Assembly: GCA_963580455.1 (NCBI GenBank)
Contig: OY756966.1
Location: 19,781,001 to 19,845,000 of the forward strand
DNA: 64,000 nucleotides
Reading direction: 5' to 3'
Source: Euonymus europaeus
Lineage: Eukaryota > Streptophyta > Magnoliopsida > Celastrales > Celastraceae
The notes under the pieces are model-generated. The model was not told the origin of the DNA, ran no database searches, and was given only the letters and a program-made list of their open reading frames with translations. Made by a program: the position numbers and the translations under genes. Each line of letters opens with the position of its first letter. Position 1 is the stretch's first letter. Of the stretch, positions 35,257-45,689 are shown one piece after another.

Positions 35257-38200
35257 ATGGCATCAAACACTTCAAATAACTTAACACTACGATCTGTCCT
35301 TGAGAAGGACAAGCTGACTGGGACAAATTTCCTAGACTGGTATCGAAATTTGAGCATTGTCCTCAAACATGAGCGAAAGCAGTATGTCCTAGAGCAAGCT
35401 ATTTCTGAGCAACCAGCTGCTAATGCTCCAAGGGCTGAAAAGGATGCTTACAAGAAGCATCAAGATGACGCCTTGGATGTTGGATGCATCATGCTAGCCA
35501 CCATGAACTCTGAGCTTCATAAGCAACATGAGAACATGGATGCCTACGATATGATCGGGCACCTTAAGAAACTTTATCAAGGTCAGGCTCGACAATAAAG
35601 GTATGATGTTTCTAAAACATTATTTCAGTGCAAATTAGCGGAAGGAAGCCCTGTTGAACCTCACGTACTCAAAATGATTGGGTATGTTGAAAGTCTTGAG
35701 AGGTTGGGATTTCCTATGGGCCAAGAGTTGGCCATTGATTTGGTTCTGCAATCGTTGCCTCCGAGCTATGGTCAATTTGTCGTGAACTAAAACATGAACG
35801 AAATTGACAAATCACCGCCAGAACTGTTAGCTATGTTAAGAACTGCTGAACAGAACATGCCAAAAGGCTCTAGTTCCATAATGATGGTTCAAAAGGGCAA
35901 AGGCAAGGGCAAGGGTAAGGGCAACTATAAGAAGAAAATGGATAATGGATCCAACAATAAGCCCAAACCCAAGTCCAATGCACTGAAACCTAAAGGTGGA
36001 GTTGCTAAGGAAGGGACATGTTTCCACTGTGGTGTCGCTGGACACTGGAAGAGCAATTGCCAAGTTTACCTGGAAGAACTCAAAAAGAAGAAAGGGAGTA
36101 TGACTTCTACTTCAGGTATTTTTGTTATAGAAGTCAATTTATCTGCTTCTTCTACTTGGGTATTAGATACCGGTTGTGGTTCTCACATATGTAATGATGT
36201 GCAGGAACTCAAAAGGAGTAGAACTTTGACTAAAAGCGAGGTGGACCTACGAATAGGCAATGGAGCAAGAGTTGCTGCCTTATCTGTAGGAACTTATTAT
36301 TTAACTTTGCCTTCAGGGCTAGTATTGGAATTAGAGAACTGTTACTTTGTGCCTGCTATTAGTAGGAATCTTATTTCTATTTCTTGTTTGGACAAGAAGG
36401 GTTTTTCATTTTTAATAAAGGACAAATGTTGTTCATTTTATTTGAATGAAATATTTTATGGTAGTGCACAATTGTTTAATGGACTCTATATTCTAGATCG
36501 CGAAACATCTGTCTATAACATTAATACTAAGAGGTTCAAATCGAATGATTCGAACCCCACTTATCTCTGGCATTGTCGCTTGGGCCATATAAATGAGAAA
36601 CGTATATCCAAACTTCATAAAGATGGATTCTTGGACTCATTTGATTTTGAATCATATGAGGTATGCGAATCCTGTTTATTAGGCAAGATGACTAAAGCTC
36701 CTTTCACTGGGCATAGTGAGAGGGCTAATGATTTGTTGGGTCTTATACATAGTGATGTATGTGGGCCTATTAACTCTTTAGCCAGAGGTGGGTTTTATTA
36801 CTTCATTACATTTACTGATGATTTCAGTAGATATGGCTATGTGTACCTTATGAAACACAAGTCAGAATCTTTTAAAAAGTTCAAGGATTTCAAGAATGAA
36901 GTACAAAACCAACTTGGCAAAAGTATCAAAGCACTTCGATCGGATCGAGGTGGAGAATACCTAAGCCATGAGTTTAATGATCATCTGAAAGAGTGTGGTA
37001 TAGTATCACAACTCACTCCTCCTGGAACACCACAATGGAATGGTGTTTCCGAGAGGAGAAATCGCACCCTGTTAGACATGGTACGATCTATGATGAGTCA
37101 TGCAGATCTTCCAATTTCCTTTTGGGGACATGCTTTAGAGACAGCCGCTTTTACTCTCAATCGCGTTCCTTCAAAATCGGTTCAAAAGACGCCATATGAA
37201 TTATGGACTGGGAAACGTCCTAGTATGTCTTTCTTGAAAATTTGGGGTTGTGAAGCCTACGTAAGACGTCAAGCCACTGACAAACTTGGACCCAAATCGG
37301 ATAAGTGTTATTTTGTGGGGTATCCTAAAGAAACCAAGGGGTACTATTTCTATAATCCTACCGAGAGCAAAGTGTTTGTTGCACGGACTGGTATTTTTCT
37401 AGAAAGAGAATTCATCTCTAGAGGAACCAGTGGGAGTAAAATAGAACTCGAAGAAGTTCGAGACACACAAGAGAACACTGAACCTATGACGGAACAGGAG
37501 CAGGCACCACAAGTTGTTGTGGAACAAGAATCTGCTCAAGTAGCACAAGGCCCACGTAAGTCTGGTAGGCAACGTCATGAGCCTAAGAGATATGGATTTC
37601 TGGTGTCTCAACATGGCAATGTATTGCTCATAGATCAAAATGAGCCAACAACCTACCAAGAGGCTATTACGGGTCCAGAGTCTGAGAAATGGCTAGAGGC
37701 CATGAGATCTGAGATGGAATCCATGTATGTCAACAAGGTATGGACCTTGGTTGACCCACCTGAAGGGGTAAAACCCATTGGGTGCAAGTGGGTTTTCAAA
37801 AAGAAAACTAACATGGATGGGGAGGTACATACCTTTAAGGGGCGATTGGTTGCAAAGGGTTTCAAGCAAATTCATGGTATAGACTATGATGAGACTTTTT
37901 CTCCAGTTGCCATGATTAAATCCATCAGGATCTTGCTTGCTATTGCAGCATTCTATGATTATGAAATCTGGCAAATGGATGTCAAGACTGCATTCCTTAA
38001 TGGGAATTTACTCGAGGATGTGTACATGACACAGCACGAGGGTTTTGTCATTCCAGAGAATGCTGGCAAAGTATGCAAATTGTAGTGATCCATTTATGGA
38101 TTAAAGCAAGCTTCTCGAAGCTGGAATCTACGTTTTGATGAAACAATCAAAGAGTTTGGTTTCATACAAAATGAGGATGAACCTTGTGTCTATCAAAGGG

Positions 38201-39222
38201 TTAGTGGGAGCACAAAAGTCTTCCTGGTATTGTATGTGGATGACATACTACTTATCGGGAATGACATTCCTACCTTACAGTCTGTCAAGACTTGGTTAGG
38301 GAAATGCTTTTCCATGAAAGACTTAGGCGAAGCTGCCTATATATTAGGCATCAAGATCTACAGGGATAGATCAAGAAAACTGCTTGGTCTAAGTCAAAGT
38401 ACATATATTGATAAAGTGCTGCAACGGTTCAGCATGCAAGACTCTAAGAGGGGATTTCTACCCATGTCACATGGGATGAGTCTCTCTAAAGATCAATGCC
38501 CTAAATCTCAGGATGAAAGGGATCGCATGAGTAAGATTCCATATGCTTCTGCAATTGGATCTATCATCTATGCCATGATATGTACGCGCCCTGATGTGTC
38601 ATATGTTTTGAGCATGACAAGTAGATATCAGTCAGATCCTGGTGAAGGTCACTGGATAGCTGTCAAGAATATCCTTAAGTACTTGAGAAGAACTAAGGAT
38701 TCATTCTTGGTTTATGGAGGTGATGATGAACTGGTCGTAAATGGTTACACTGATGCCAGTTTTCAGTCCGATAAGGACGACTCCAAATCTCAGTCAGGTT
38801 TTGTGTTTTCCCTAAATGCAGGTGCTGTGAGCTGGAAAAGTTCGAAGCAAGAGACAGTAGCCAATTCTACTACAGAGGCTGAGTATATTGCCGCCTCTGA
38901 TGCTTCAAAGGAGGCTGTTTGGATCAGAAAGTTCATTACTGGACTTGGCGTGGTTCCTAGCATTGCAAACCCATTGGATATCTATTGTGATAACAATGGG
39001 GCCATTGCACAGGCTAAGGAGCCCAGATCTCACCAAAAGTCCAAACATATACTCCGGCGCTTCCATCTCATACGTGAAATTGTTGACAGAGGAGATGTGA
39101 AGATATGCAGAGTACCGACAGACGATAATATCGCCGACCCACTGACCAAGCCTCTGGTGCAGCGGAAGCATGATGGTCACACTCGATCTATTGGTATTAG
39201 ATACATGAGTGATTGGCTCTAG
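35257..39222 (+). pseudogene. gag-pol: Copia gag-pol polyprotein with four stop codons
   Basis: One frame from the ATG at 35257 to 39222. Gag (35257-36075): UBN2-type core with LTGTNFLDWYRNLSIVLKHE, CCHC knuckle CFHCGVAGHWKSNC. Protease: LDTGCGSHI (about 36167). GAG pre-integrase: LWHCRLGHI. Integrase: DVCGP, ALRSDRGGEY, NGVSERRNRTL. Reverse transcriptase: WQMDVKTAFLNG, then LYVDDILLIGND (about 38233). RNase H: YTDASFQSD and TEAEYIA to near the C-terminus. Stops: TAA 35596, TAA 35788, and TAG-TGA side by side at 38083-38088. The frame is otherwise continuous, so decay is recent. The enzymes would copy element RNA and integrate the cDNA. Confidence 0.93.
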
Positions 39223-39225
39223 AGC

Positions 39226-39236
39226 AAGTGGGAGAT
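39226..39236 (+). other. Copia polypurine tract
   Basis: AAGTGGGAGAT abuts the 3' LTR TG. Confidence 0.75.
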
Positions 39237-40723
39237 TGTTGGTGTATGCTCTAGGAGCCGATCATGGGATGATTGTATTAGCATACATTTATTATGTTAT
39301 ATTGAGGTACTTTATTTGTTGTGAATTATTTATCTGCACTATATAAATGATTATGATAAATATCCCTAGAATAGTTGGTTCGATGCTATGAGACTTCAAG
39401 TGTGTGACTTGAACGTGAGATCATCATAGATGTATATAGAACACTATTCCTAAATGTCCCTAGTCGAGTATTATTGTTAAATGGGATAACATTAATACGT
39501 TGAGACTAGTATGTACGTTGATTGATGACTAAATCTTGCGAGTCATGGATATGAGATATCAAATCAATACATAGGTACTTGTTAGAGAACGGGAAGTACT
39601 GGACAGACCCAACATGAGAATAATGCATGGATTGTTATATGAATGTCATAAGTTATTCTCATAGTGACAATGATATATGTTTTTCTTTAGCCTGAAATCA
39701 CTACGGTTCCTAACATGAGGAGTTATACACTTTGATACTGTCTAACGTCACTTGTAAAAGGGTTGGCTATAAAGTCAGTGATTGGGTATATCACGAATCA
39801 TGTGGAGGGATGTGAGTGACCTAGATGGTATTTGTCCCTTCTATATAACAGGAGTGATATCCGTGGGCCCCTTAATTGAGTGAGACTTAGAAATGCATGG
39901 CCGTGCTCAAATGAATCAATATGTGATATTGATTTCGTTTGTTTCTTAATAGTCTACTCGTAATCAAGAAACACATAGATTAACATATACGAGGATGACA
40001 CATTCCATGCCTCGATGTTAATCAAGATATTAAGGACAAAGGGACTACATATAAATTGGCCATAAATAAAGGTTATGTCGAATCATTGACATTCTCGTTA
40101 TTTGGGTAACAATGATGTGTTGCTAGATACCTCTCATTGTTTGTGATGCTAGAATATGATTTTAGTTTCACTGCTAACATAACGAGAACCTATAGGGTCA
40201 CACACATAGAATAAGTCAAAGATTATGTTATTTAAGAATAACATATTACGTTTGGGCTTAGGGCTTTATGTAAGGTCCATTACCGGTTTAATTAATAAGA
40301 TTAATTGAACATGGTCAAGAGCCCAAAAACGTGGGCTTCTTTCTTCGAGGAGATTTGGGCTTTTTCGGTTTTACTTGACTCATGGAATATTTAGGGTTAG
40401 AGTAACCCTAGGAGAGAACACAACTCTTGGTGTGCCGCACTTCTTGGTGAGTTGAGAGAAAAACCGGATTGGAGCTCCTTCTCCTAGTTACTAGCATAAC
40501 GTGAAGAGGCGATCTTTGGCTTGTTCGTGTGGATACCATAGAGGCGTGCTGTTCGGTTGGATAGCGCGGATTGATTCGGATCATTCAAGCCAAGCAATCG
40601 GTTATTTTCTGCACTTCAAGAGGTAACTTCTCATCACCGATTTATGCCCTTTCACATGGATTCTCTGGAGGGTTTCAATAAAATTTTAAACTTCCGCTGT
40701 GTATGAGATATTGAAACCCAGCA
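39237..40723 (+). repeat. Copia 3' LTR
   Basis: Matches 32294-33788. Ends CCCAGCA and is followed by the GTTGA target duplication. Confidence 0.95.
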
Positions 40724-40744
40724 GTTGACCATAATGGTCTACCC

Positions 40745-40752
40745 CTATAAAT
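40745..40752 (+). promoter_or_regulatory. TATA box of the Tat antisense ORF
   Basis: CTATAAATAGTAG lies about 20 bp right of the copia insertion and about 125 bp upstream of the first in-frame ATG (40873). A CT-rich leader (TTCTCAACATTCC onward) follows. The copia insertion separated this core promoter from the sequence at 32062-32288. Confidence 0.6.
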
Positions 40753-40872
40753 AGTAGAGATATCATTTTTCCGCCCTACTTTGCTGAAAGTTCTTGAGAG
40801 CCCCGAGCAATTCTGTCACCGAGCTTGCGTTTTCTCAACATTCCTTCTCTTCTTCGTCTTCTCATTAACAGG

Positions 40873-42950
40873 TATGAGAACAATGTCTTCCGCTTCCTCT
40901 TTGAATAGCTCTGACCATTTTTTAGACAAACCCGAGGTCTATTCCTCGGATAGCTCAGTTAAAATCAATTATCCTCATCCTCAGAGACAATATAGAATTC
41001 CTCAGTCTGAACTACCCCCAGGTGCTCCTCCTGGTTTTGAGGCCCAACGAGACTATGCTTGAGTAGTAGGAGATGGCTCTAAGGCACCGACCAACCTAAG
41101 TTGTCGATTTTCCGCTTCTGAGATAGCTAACCTTAAGACACTGTATAAAATACCATATCCTTGTAGGCCAATCCCCAAAGATTCTTCTGTTTTTAATCCT
41201 CGGCACGGAGAATTTGCCATCTCTGCTACTTCTTTAAGCTATGGGGCCAGGATACCCATTTCTTCTGCCATTGCATCTTTTTTTCTCGGTTTAATATCTT
41301 CCCCGCTTGTCTTGCCCCTAATTCTTGGGTTTTCCCCGGGACAATTCTCCACTATTGTGCCGAGAGGAAAATCCCTTTCTCTTCCAATGTTTTCCAACAC
41401 CTTGTGACTCTTTGTAAGCTTCTTGGGAATCCGGGTCTTTGCTATTTTAAATTTAAAAAAGGCCTTAGTGCTCCAAAATATGCGTCTTCCAACCATGACT
41501 GAAAGAAGATGTATTTCTTCGTCAGTAGTCCACTCCCCGAGAATGAAAATTTTCCTTTCCCTACTACCTGGGTACCTCCCAAATATATTAAGTTTCGCCA
41601 GTCTCCCAAGCTATCAATAGAAGAATTTAACTAGTACACCTCACTTAAACAAATTTTCCCTCCTCCTAGTAACGTGTTCATTTGTTCAGCCGAGGATTTC
41701 ATAAACGCTGTTCGATCCGAGCAAGCTCAGCGAGTTGGGGATTCATATTGACCTACGCATCCTTGATTCTTATCTATTTTTATTTTTTCCTTACTCTTTT
41801 TTCAACAATCTTGGAGATATGTCTGCTCGCCGCTTATGCAAACCTACAAAAGAAGACGGCCCTCCTCGCCAAGAAGAGGAAAGGTAAGGATGTGGCCAGC
41901 GAGACTTCAAGGAGGCCTAAGAAAACCGCACCTACCCATGGCAATGGCAAAGAAGGCTTGTCTCCTGATCACACAGCTTTGTTGCCTACCCCAGGATTCC
42001 GCCTCGCAAGTTCTCCTCCTCGGGAACCCCTGCCAATATCTTCTTTTTCTCCATTGAAGATGACAGACATTTATAATCTTGAGTGGCAAGTCAAAGTCTC
42101 TGAGAGTGTGGTCAATCCTAGGGTCGCACTCGAGATGGTGGAGAAGTATGCTCCCCCTAGACCAACATCGGATCTCAAACTTGTCCAACGAGGAAAACGT
42201 TTATGGATCCGCAACAAAACTGGCTGAGGTTAGTGGTTTTTAAGAATTTTGAGATGTCGGGGGTAAACCATAACCATACCTAGTAAACTCTTTTCTTCTT
42301 CTTTTTTTATAGCTGACAGCCTTTTTCGGAGGACTCACCCTAGACGTCAAGGAGATGACTTCTCGGCTCAACCGGCATGATTTGGAAATATCTCTTGTCA
42401 AGAGCGCTCTTGATCGTACCGAGAAGGCATTATCCTTGTGTCGTCAGGATATTCAGAAATCTAAAGATGCTGAAGAATCGGCTAACTCCAAACTCTATAT
42501 GGCTGAGGAGGAGATCTCCCATTTGAATGGTCTAGTAGACACCGAAAAGGTAAAATCGCTTGAAGAAGGTCACCAGCTGGGCTCTAAGGACTTTCAAGAG
42601 TCCCAAGAGTACCGATACCTCCTTCAACGAGAAAGTTTTTTCTGCTACCAAGCGGCCATCAAGTCTGCTTGGAGATGCTTTCTTCGACATGGCCAGGATT
42701 CTGTTGTCCTAGACGAGCTGTGCCCGGGCTTATCTAGAAGGGACGATGAGGATTTAGATCACCAAGATGCTTACCAACAATATAAATAGCTGTAGGAAGT
42801 TGGTGATGAGGTCGAGGTTGACGATATTGACAACTATGTTGATATCGAGGGTGATCAAACTACCAACGCTCCTGCAAGCACTTATGCTCTTGCTGATCTT
42901 CCTTCCGAGAAAGTCCTTGATGCCGAGAAAGAAAACTCTCCTAGGTAGCC
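40873..42950 (+). pseudogene. Tat antisense ORF (putative gypsy-type transposon protein)
   Basis: The coding strand is opposite to the host Tat element. The N-terminal part (40873-41620, with stops at 41060 and near 41404 and a frame change) runs from MRTMSSASSLNSSDHF to a region (SASEIANLKTLYKIPYPCRP, HGEFAISATSLSYGARIPIS) resembling the 'putative gypsy type transposon' domain (PF04195). In the next frame it continues NPGLCYFKFKKGL and FFVSSPLPENENFPFPTTWV. The middle (41836-42227) is K/P-rich. A probable intron ends at TTTTTTTATAG near 42312. The C-terminal part (42355-42789) is a coiled coil (TEKALSLCRQDIQKSKDAEE). Antisense ORFs of this kind between pol and 3' LTR are known in Tat elements; function unknown. 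Confidence 0.65.
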
Positions 42951-43649
42951 CCCCACTGATTACCTTTCTTTAGCGAAGCTTTTATTAATTTTCCTTTCTA
43001 CTGCTTTTGCCAAACTTTCATTTCTTTTATATGAACTATTGAATCTTTTATTGCAAGTGTTTCCTCGGTTTCTTTATATTCATTGTCCTGAGATTAACAA
43101 ATCTTGACATATTTTCATGTTCGATCATTGTAACATGATGGAAATCACATTGTAATGTGGGCCAGAAAATGAGGGGATGCTCTATCATTGTAACTTGAAG
43201 TTAATCACATTGTTATGACAGTTAGTTGGTGTAGCTTTAGCTTAGAATTTTCCAAGTTGTAGCCCAACTTTATGTTCGATAGTAGGCCGAATAGTTTCGG
43301 TCTGTAATGTACCGAGATGTATCCTCAGTCATTGTAACTTAGGGTACTCTAAGTTGTAATGTGGTACCGAGGAGTTTTTTCCTGATCAAGGCAACTCGTA
43401 TCATCCGAGCTCGTGATAAGTCTTAGTCAATGTAATCTAAGAAAAACTAAGTTTCTATGTCGTAGAGAGAATATCGAATATTTTTAACATGCCCAATAAA
43501 AGAGTAATTTTATTAAAATTAATAAAATTCTACGTCTTGTGCAAAGGACGAGAAAAGTTTGTAGAAGATTGAAATCCTAAGACTAAGTGTAAACTAAAAA
43601 GAAAACTTAGATGTAATATCTACGTAAATTATCAGCATTCCATGGTCGC
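42951..43649. other. Spacer between convergent antisense ORF and Tat pol
   Basis: No gene. CATTGTAAC and variants recur (43126, 43186, 43333), together with TTGTAATGTGG, as an irregular repeat. It would hold the 3' ends of both convergent transcripts. Confidence 0.5.
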
Positions 43650-45628
43650 ATTTCACCTGGTTTCTCGGGATTTTCAATCTTGTAAGTTCCATCGCGCATT
43701 ACCTTGACAACCCCCAAAATGGACCATGCCATGTTTCTCCAAGCTTTCCTGGGTGCTTTTCGGTTGCCGTGAATATTCTAAGCACCCAGTCACCTTCCGA
43801 GAACTTCCTGATACGGACTCTCTTATTGTAGTATCTGGTCGTTCTCTGTTTATAAGCTGCATTTTGGAAGCGAGCTTCTTCTCGTACTTCTTCCAAAAGG
43901 TCCAAGTTGTTGAGAGTAACAAGTCATTGTTCTCGTTCTCGTCAATGTTTTCGACCCGCGGGGTTGAAACTCCAATTTTGATAGGAATAACCGCTTATGA
44001 TCCGAAAGTAATGGAGAAAGGTGTCTCGCCTGTTAAGGTCCAAGGAGTAGTCCTGTACGACCACAGAACACTGTGAAGGTGCTTGGTCCAGAGTCCCTTT
44101 GCTTGGTCTAAACAAGCTTTGAGTCCTTGCGGTATAGTACGGTTGGTTACTTCAACGTGGCCATTAGCTTGGGATGTGCTACAGCAGTGATCCTAAGCTT
44201 TATACCTAGCTCCTAGCAAAATTCTCAGATGTTTGCACTCACAAACTATCGACCATTGTCTGTGATGATAACCCGAGGAATTTTGTATCTACAAATAATA
44301 ATATTCCATATGAAGTCCTTTACTTTGTGGTCGGTGATAGTGGCCAAAGGCTCGTCTTCAACCCAGTTGATAAAGTAATCAATTGCCACGATGAGAAACT
44401 TCCTCTAAGCTGTAGCCTGAGGAAAAGGTCCCAACAGGTCTAGCCCCCATTGTGCAAACGAACAAGGATTCTCAACGACAATCATCTCGGATGAAGGAAG
44501 GTGCGGTACGTTGGCGTGTCTCTGACATTTGTCACACTTTCGTACCAACTCCTCGACATCCTTTCTCATATTTGGCCAATAGTATCCCCAGTGTAAGACC
44601 TTATTAGCTAAGGTCCTTGCTCCTGCATGGCTACCATAGATTCCTTATTGTACTTCTTGGAGAGCATACTTGGATTCTCGTGGAGCAAGACACTTAAGGT
44701 AAAAAAGGGCGTAAGATCTTCTATAGAGTATACCCTGGATAATAGAATACCTTGCTGCCTTTGCATGGAGATTCCTAGCCTTGTTCTTATCCTCAGGGAA
44801 CTTCCCCTCTTTAAGGAAGGCCCATATTGGGTACATCCACGATGGTTCAACATTGATTTTGGGGAGAGCCCTAAAGAAGATGCTCGGCTTGGGCAGTACC
44901 TCTATATGCACTAAGTAGGTGTCATCTTTCTTGGAGCCCGAGGCTAACCAAGCAAAAACGTCGGCTTTTTGATTCTCTTCTTGGGGCACTCTCCATCCTT
45001 ATTTGAGGAGCCGTCGATAAAGAGTTTCCATCGGTCATGTAGTGCTTCCTCCCTTAGAGGATGTTGGCACTCAGTGACAAAGTCTACAAGGGCTTGGGCT
45101 TTGATGGCTTTCCTCAGTTCATAGTGAATATCAAATTCACTTAGCTCAATTGACCATTTGATAAGCCGACCAGACATATATGGTTTCTGTAGTATGCTCT
45201 TCAATGGTTGGTCAGTCAGGACTGTGATCGTATGGGCTTGAAAATATGGTCGCAATTTTCTAGCCGTTGTCACAAGTGCTAGGGCAAACTTCTCAGCTCT
45301 GCTGTATCTGCTTTTGGCTCCGGCGAGGACTTTACCGGTATAGTATATTGGTTTCTAGTCCTTATCCTCCTCGCTTATAAGCACGAAACTTACCATGTGA
45401 TCGGTGGTGACGAGATAAAGAAATAACGGTTCTCCGTCTTTGGGTGAAGTGAGTAAGGGCGACTGGCTGAGATACGACTTTAGTTCTTCAAAAGCCTCTT
45501 GAAAATCTTCGTTCCACTGAAAATTCTCTACTTGCTTGAGGGCGTTGAAGAAATGTCTACATCTGTCCCCTAATCTAGTGAGGAAATGACATAAAGCCGT
45601 TGTTTGTCAAGTGAGCTGCTGAACCTCC
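43650..45628 (-). pseudogene. Tat pol C-terminal half: RT end, RNase H, integrase
   Basis: Read leftwards. 45628-45300: RT thumb/connection (VQQLT, HFLTRLGDRCRHFFNALK, WNEDFQEAFEELKSYL). 45273-45060: RNase H (ARKLRPYFQAHTITVLTDQP, LIKWSIELSEFDIHYE). 44989-44608: linker and integrase N-terminal zone. 44560-43700: integrase with KCDKCQRHANVPHLP, a WGLDLLGPFP core (first Asp), ITDNG (second Asp) and VEVTNRTI (Glu), then the C-terminal domain (RTTRYYNKRVRIRKFSEGDW). Several stops and frame changes. An old, inactive copy. Confidence 0.82.
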
Positions 45629-45672
45629 TTTTTATTTCTTGGAGGTTCAGTAGCTCACTTGACAAACAGCGG
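45597..45672. repeat. Fold-back scar at the left edge of the Athila-type fragment
   Basis: Arms 45597-45628 and 45641-45672 (32 nt, two mismatches) flank a 12-nt AT-rich spacer (TTTTTATTTCTT). The left arm is the Tat RT sequence on minus. The right arm is the same sequence inverted, and then plus-strand Athila-type sequence begins. Confidence 0.85.
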
Positions 45673-45689
45673 GTGACTAGTGGGTTGGT

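Larger units (their letters stand above)
32294..40723 (+). mobile_element. Complete Ty1/copia element with TSD GTTGA
   Basis: LTRs 32294-33788 (1495 bp) and 39237-40723 (1487 bp), both TGTTGGTGTATGC...CCCA(T/G)CA. Flanking GTTGA at 32289-32293 and 40724-40728. PBS TGGTATCGGAGC at 33790, PPT AAGTGGGAGAT at 39226-39236. By eye the LTRs differ by about 19 substitutions, one 9-bp indel (an extra CAAGCCAAG-type unit in the 5' LTR) and one 1-bp indel, so it is young. One continuous gag-pol frame is interrupted only by stop codons, with no frameshift. The long leader and 1.5-kb LTR suggest one of the larger copia lineages, which I do not assign. Confidence 0.95.

Noticed and set aside
40781..40872. 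Antisense ORF starting at TTG 40781
   Set aside because: The stretch is leader just after the TATA box. The first ATG in frame is 40873.
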